A DNA stretch of 64,000 nt from Pseudalgibacter alginicilyticus (lineage in GTDB: Bacteria > Bacteroidota > Bacteroidia > Flavobacteriales > Flavobacteriaceae): NCBI RefSeq assembly GCF_001310225.1, contig NZ_CP012898.1, positions 434,001 through 498,000 on the forward strand, in the 5' to 3' direction. This document shows, in pieces, positions 62,033 through 64,000 of this stretch; positions within the stretch are counted from its first letter, which is position 1, and each line of letters begins with the position of its first letter. Below the pieces are notes generated by a model. It was not told the DNA's origin, ran no database searches, and worked only from the letters and a program-made list of their open reading frames with translations. Both the position numbers and the translations under genes were made by a program.

Positions 62033-64000
62033 TTAATTTTTTTTAGGATATAATACCGCTTTCGTTAGCGGTGTTTTTATAAAATATTTCTTAGTTATTT
62101 TTTTAATGGCTTTTATTGAAACAGCATTCACTAAAGCTTCATAATCTGTAACAAACTGCCAGTTTTTATATTGGTTAAAATAGTAGTCTCTGATACTTTT
62201 TGTCCAAAATGAATTCTTTTGTTTGTTGACATTGAAAGTAGTTATCAAATTTGTTTTTACTTTTTGTAAGTCTTCATTAAAATCAATTTCTCCAGAGGCT
62301 ATTCCTTTCAGTATGGATTTTACTTCAGTTTCTATGATATCTACATCAGACGGTTTACAAACTAAGGCTATGGTTTGCCTACTTAATGGTGTTGGGTGCT
62401 TTGTAGCACTTACAGACACTGTAACCCCGTATACAACTCCCATGTCTTCACGTAACCGCTTATTTAATTCTAATTTCAACACAGATTCTAAAATTTGATT
62501 TTGTATTTCTAAACTTGAAAAGTTTTTTAATTTGTGGTCCTGCTGATAAATTAATGAAAAAACAGCCTTTGGAGATTCGCCACCGTATTTTATGAAGTCG
62601 ACAGATTTATTTTTAATAGCTTGTGGCTTATATTTATAAGATGTGTCAAATTCTCCTTTTGGTATGGTTGCGACATACGTTTTAATAAAAGGCAAAACAA
62701 CCTCTAAGTCTTTATCAGAAATAATAGTTAGCACATAATTATTAGCACTTTTAAAAAAGGTATTATAGATAGGAATAATTGCCTCTTGATTTAAGCCTTT
62801 ATCTAATTCAGATTTGGTGTTTGGTTGTGTGGTATAGTCTTTACCCCTAATTAAATATTTAAGTTCTTCTTGGAAGTTTTCTTTAGCTGATTTTGGTTTG
62901 TCAGAAATATTATCAATAGACACGTCTTTTAGTTGTTTAAAAAGTAGGCTATCCACTTTTGGTTCTGTCGCTTTTAAATAAAACAACTCAAAAAGTGTTT
63001 TAATGTCTTTTGTATTTGCACTACCAAAAAAGCCTGAACGGGTTTTATCTATTAAAAACTGAATTTTAGCGCTATTTCCTGCTAAATAATGACTCAGGGC
63101 TTCTCTAGAAAAATCACCATAACCACTCATTGAAACAGCAGGAGCACTGTATTGTGCATTTAAATAATTGATACTATCCATAGCGTAAAAGCCTCCTTTT
63201 TTAAAACCCGCTAATAAAATATTATCTTGGTTAGTTAAGGATTTTTTATAAATAATTGTAGCTCCATTATTAAGCAATATTTTTTGGGCATCAATTGCAG
63301 TTAAGGGTTCTATACGTTTTATAATACCAGGTTTGGGCGTATTTTTTAATAATCTCTCTGGAACGTATAAATCATTTTTATAAGGTTTGACTTTTTGGGT
63401 CTTAAATTTTTGAATAGTATGTAACAACTCTTTTTTATTAGGTAGGCTATTAACATGCTCATTATTTGTTGTTAATAAATATTGAAAAGGGCTGTTTTTT
63501 TTATTCTCTTTTAAAGCACTTAAGATTTGAATAGAATCTATTTTATAAAAATATTCCTCCATCATTTTGTATTCATCCTCCAGTGAAATAATCATATTTC
63601 CATTGAAAAAATCTTGATACATTTGATTAATCATTCCAGCTGCAGAAATAGGTTTGTCTTCTTGCAGTGTTCTATTAAAAGCCGCTAACATTGTTTTGCT
63701 TACTTTTTCTATTTCAAGAGGTGTAAATCCATATTGAAATATTTGCTGAAAATGCATATTGAATTCATTAATGCCATCTAATGCTGATTCTGGTTTTAAT
63801 TCAACTGTTGCTAATAAGGCGCCTTTAGATTTTAAGAAGTTACTAATATTGATACTTGTCTTTTTATATTTGGTATCATTAAAAGATAATTTTGCTAAGC
63901 GAGCAGAAATTAATTTATTTAATACACTACGGGTTAAGTAGCCATGGTAACTTGTTTTTGTGTTTACATTTTTATAAACATCCTGTAATTGTATGTAATT
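62033..64000 (-). CDS. M16-type (pitrilysin family) peptidase, C-terminal part, truncated by window edge
   Basis: The frame ending at 62033 continues upstream past the internal ATG at 63757 without a stop to the right edge, 655 codons in all, so the true start is outside the window. The upstream part reads NKLISARLAKLSF and SKGALLATVELKPE, typical of the second domain of pitrilysin-like proteins, and the rest has KNSFWTKSIRDYYFNQY and LRED-GVVYGVTVS. The zinc motif HxxEH, expected near the N-terminus, is not in the visible part. Exported peptidase presumed; signal peptide out of view. Confidence 0.85.
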   Translation of the reverse strand, partial: NYIQLQDVYKNVNTKTSYHGYLTRSVLNKLISARLAKLSFNDTKYKKTSINISNFLKSKGALLATVELKPESALDGINEFNMHFQQIFQYGFTPLEIEKVSKTMLAAFNRTLQEDKPISAAGMINQMYQDFFNGNMIISLEDEYKMMEEYFYKIDSIQILSALKENKKNSPFQYLLTTNNEHVNSLPNKKELLHTIQKFKTQKVKPYKNDLYVPERLLKNTPKPGIIKRIEPLTAIDAQKILLNNGATIIYKKSLTNQDNILLAGFKKGGFYAMDSINYLNAQYSAPAVSMSGYGDFSREALSHYLAGNSAKIQFLIDKTRSGFFGSANTKDIKTLFELFYLKATEPKVDSLLFKQLKDVSIDNISDKPKSAKENFQEELKYLIRGKDYTTQPNTKSELDKGLNQEAIIPIYNTFFKSANNYVLTIISDKDLEVVLPFIKTYVATIPKGEFDTSYKYKPQAIKNKSVDFIKYGGESPKAVFSLIYQQDHKLKNFSSLEIQNQILESVLKLELNKRLREDMGVVYGVTVSVSATKHPTPLSRQTIALVCKPSDVDIIETEVKSILKGIASGEIDFNEDLQKVKTNLITTFNVNKQKNSFWTKSIRDYYFNQYKNWQFVTDYEALVNAVSIKAIKKITKKYFIKTPLTKAVLYPKKN

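Noticed and set aside
63755-63757. ATG at 63757 as start of the M16-type gene
   Set aside because: The frame continues upstream without a stop to the window edge with peptidase-like sequence, so the ATG is internal.
1-64000. CRISPR arrays, tRNA genes, prophage or transposase genes
   Set aside because: Looked for by eye; no regularly spaced short repeats, no clover-leaf type sequence and no transposase or phage protein motifs were found.

Overview
The window is AT-rich DNA (by eye about one third G+C) from a member of the Bacteroidetes, almost certainly a Flavobacteriaceae-type marine or soil bacterium. The evidence is type IX secretion (T9SS) cargo with both type A and type B C-terminal sorting domains, a PorP/SprF protein, several promoters with the Bacteroidetes -7 motif TAnnTTTG, poor Shine-Dalgarno sequences, a zinc-finger-less flavobacterial DnaX, DUF3822 and DUF4126 genes, and the gene order hisGDCBHAF-IE. 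No tRNA, rRNA, CRISPR array, prophage or transposase gene was seen; the only stable RNA recognised with certainty is RNase P RNA (rnpB, about 18365-18676, + strand).

Layout. 1-10000 (- strand): the 5' part of a large T9SS adhesin (runs off the left edge), then an operon of a small exported protein, a 1388-residue type B adhesin, a PorP/SprF protein and an OmpA/PD40 protein: a surface-adhesin secretion module. 10435-14053: sixA-like phosphatase, ppk1 and ppx (polyphosphate turnover). 14203-26344: housekeeping genes (OMP, miaE, dnaX, di-haem peroxidase, rnpB, rsmD-DUF3822-membrane protein, RecD-like helicase, DUF4126, then kdsB-HAD-kdnB-acyltransferase for LPS/lipid A). A possible small RNA lies at 26371-26490. 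26520-32906: a zinc metalloprotease, a NYN-LOTUS protein, and a three-gene group sigZ - arsM - patB-like lyase.

32991-36568: a 3.6 kb accessory cassette with a DpnII-like restriction-modification system (D12-class adenine methyltransferase, DpnII-family endonuclease, second methyltransferase) and a small orphan ORF. It is bracketed by 57-bp direct repeats (56/57 identical) and an imperfect 21-22 bp inverted repeat. 36718-45876: OmpA lipoprotein, DedA/VTT protein, DUF3817, MscS channel, two related type A T9SS proteins and a second zinc metalloprotease. 46069-57885: biosynthesis on the - strand, leuA/leuB and a complete his operon preceded by a leader peptide with four consecutive His codons and an attenuator. 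57972-64000: SPFH protein, metallophosphoesterase, beta-propeller lipoprotein and the C-terminal part of an M16 peptidase running off the right edge.

Most notable: (1) sigZ, arsM and the C-S lyase gene are each preceded by the same two-box motif, GCGTC-N14/15-CGTCTRTA, which looks like the autoregulated promoter of SigZ; (2) a textbook-like his attenuator in a Bacteroidetes genome, with a 7-base segment duplicated so that it can form either antiterminator or terminator; (3) the repeat-bounded restriction-modification cassette without its own recombinase.
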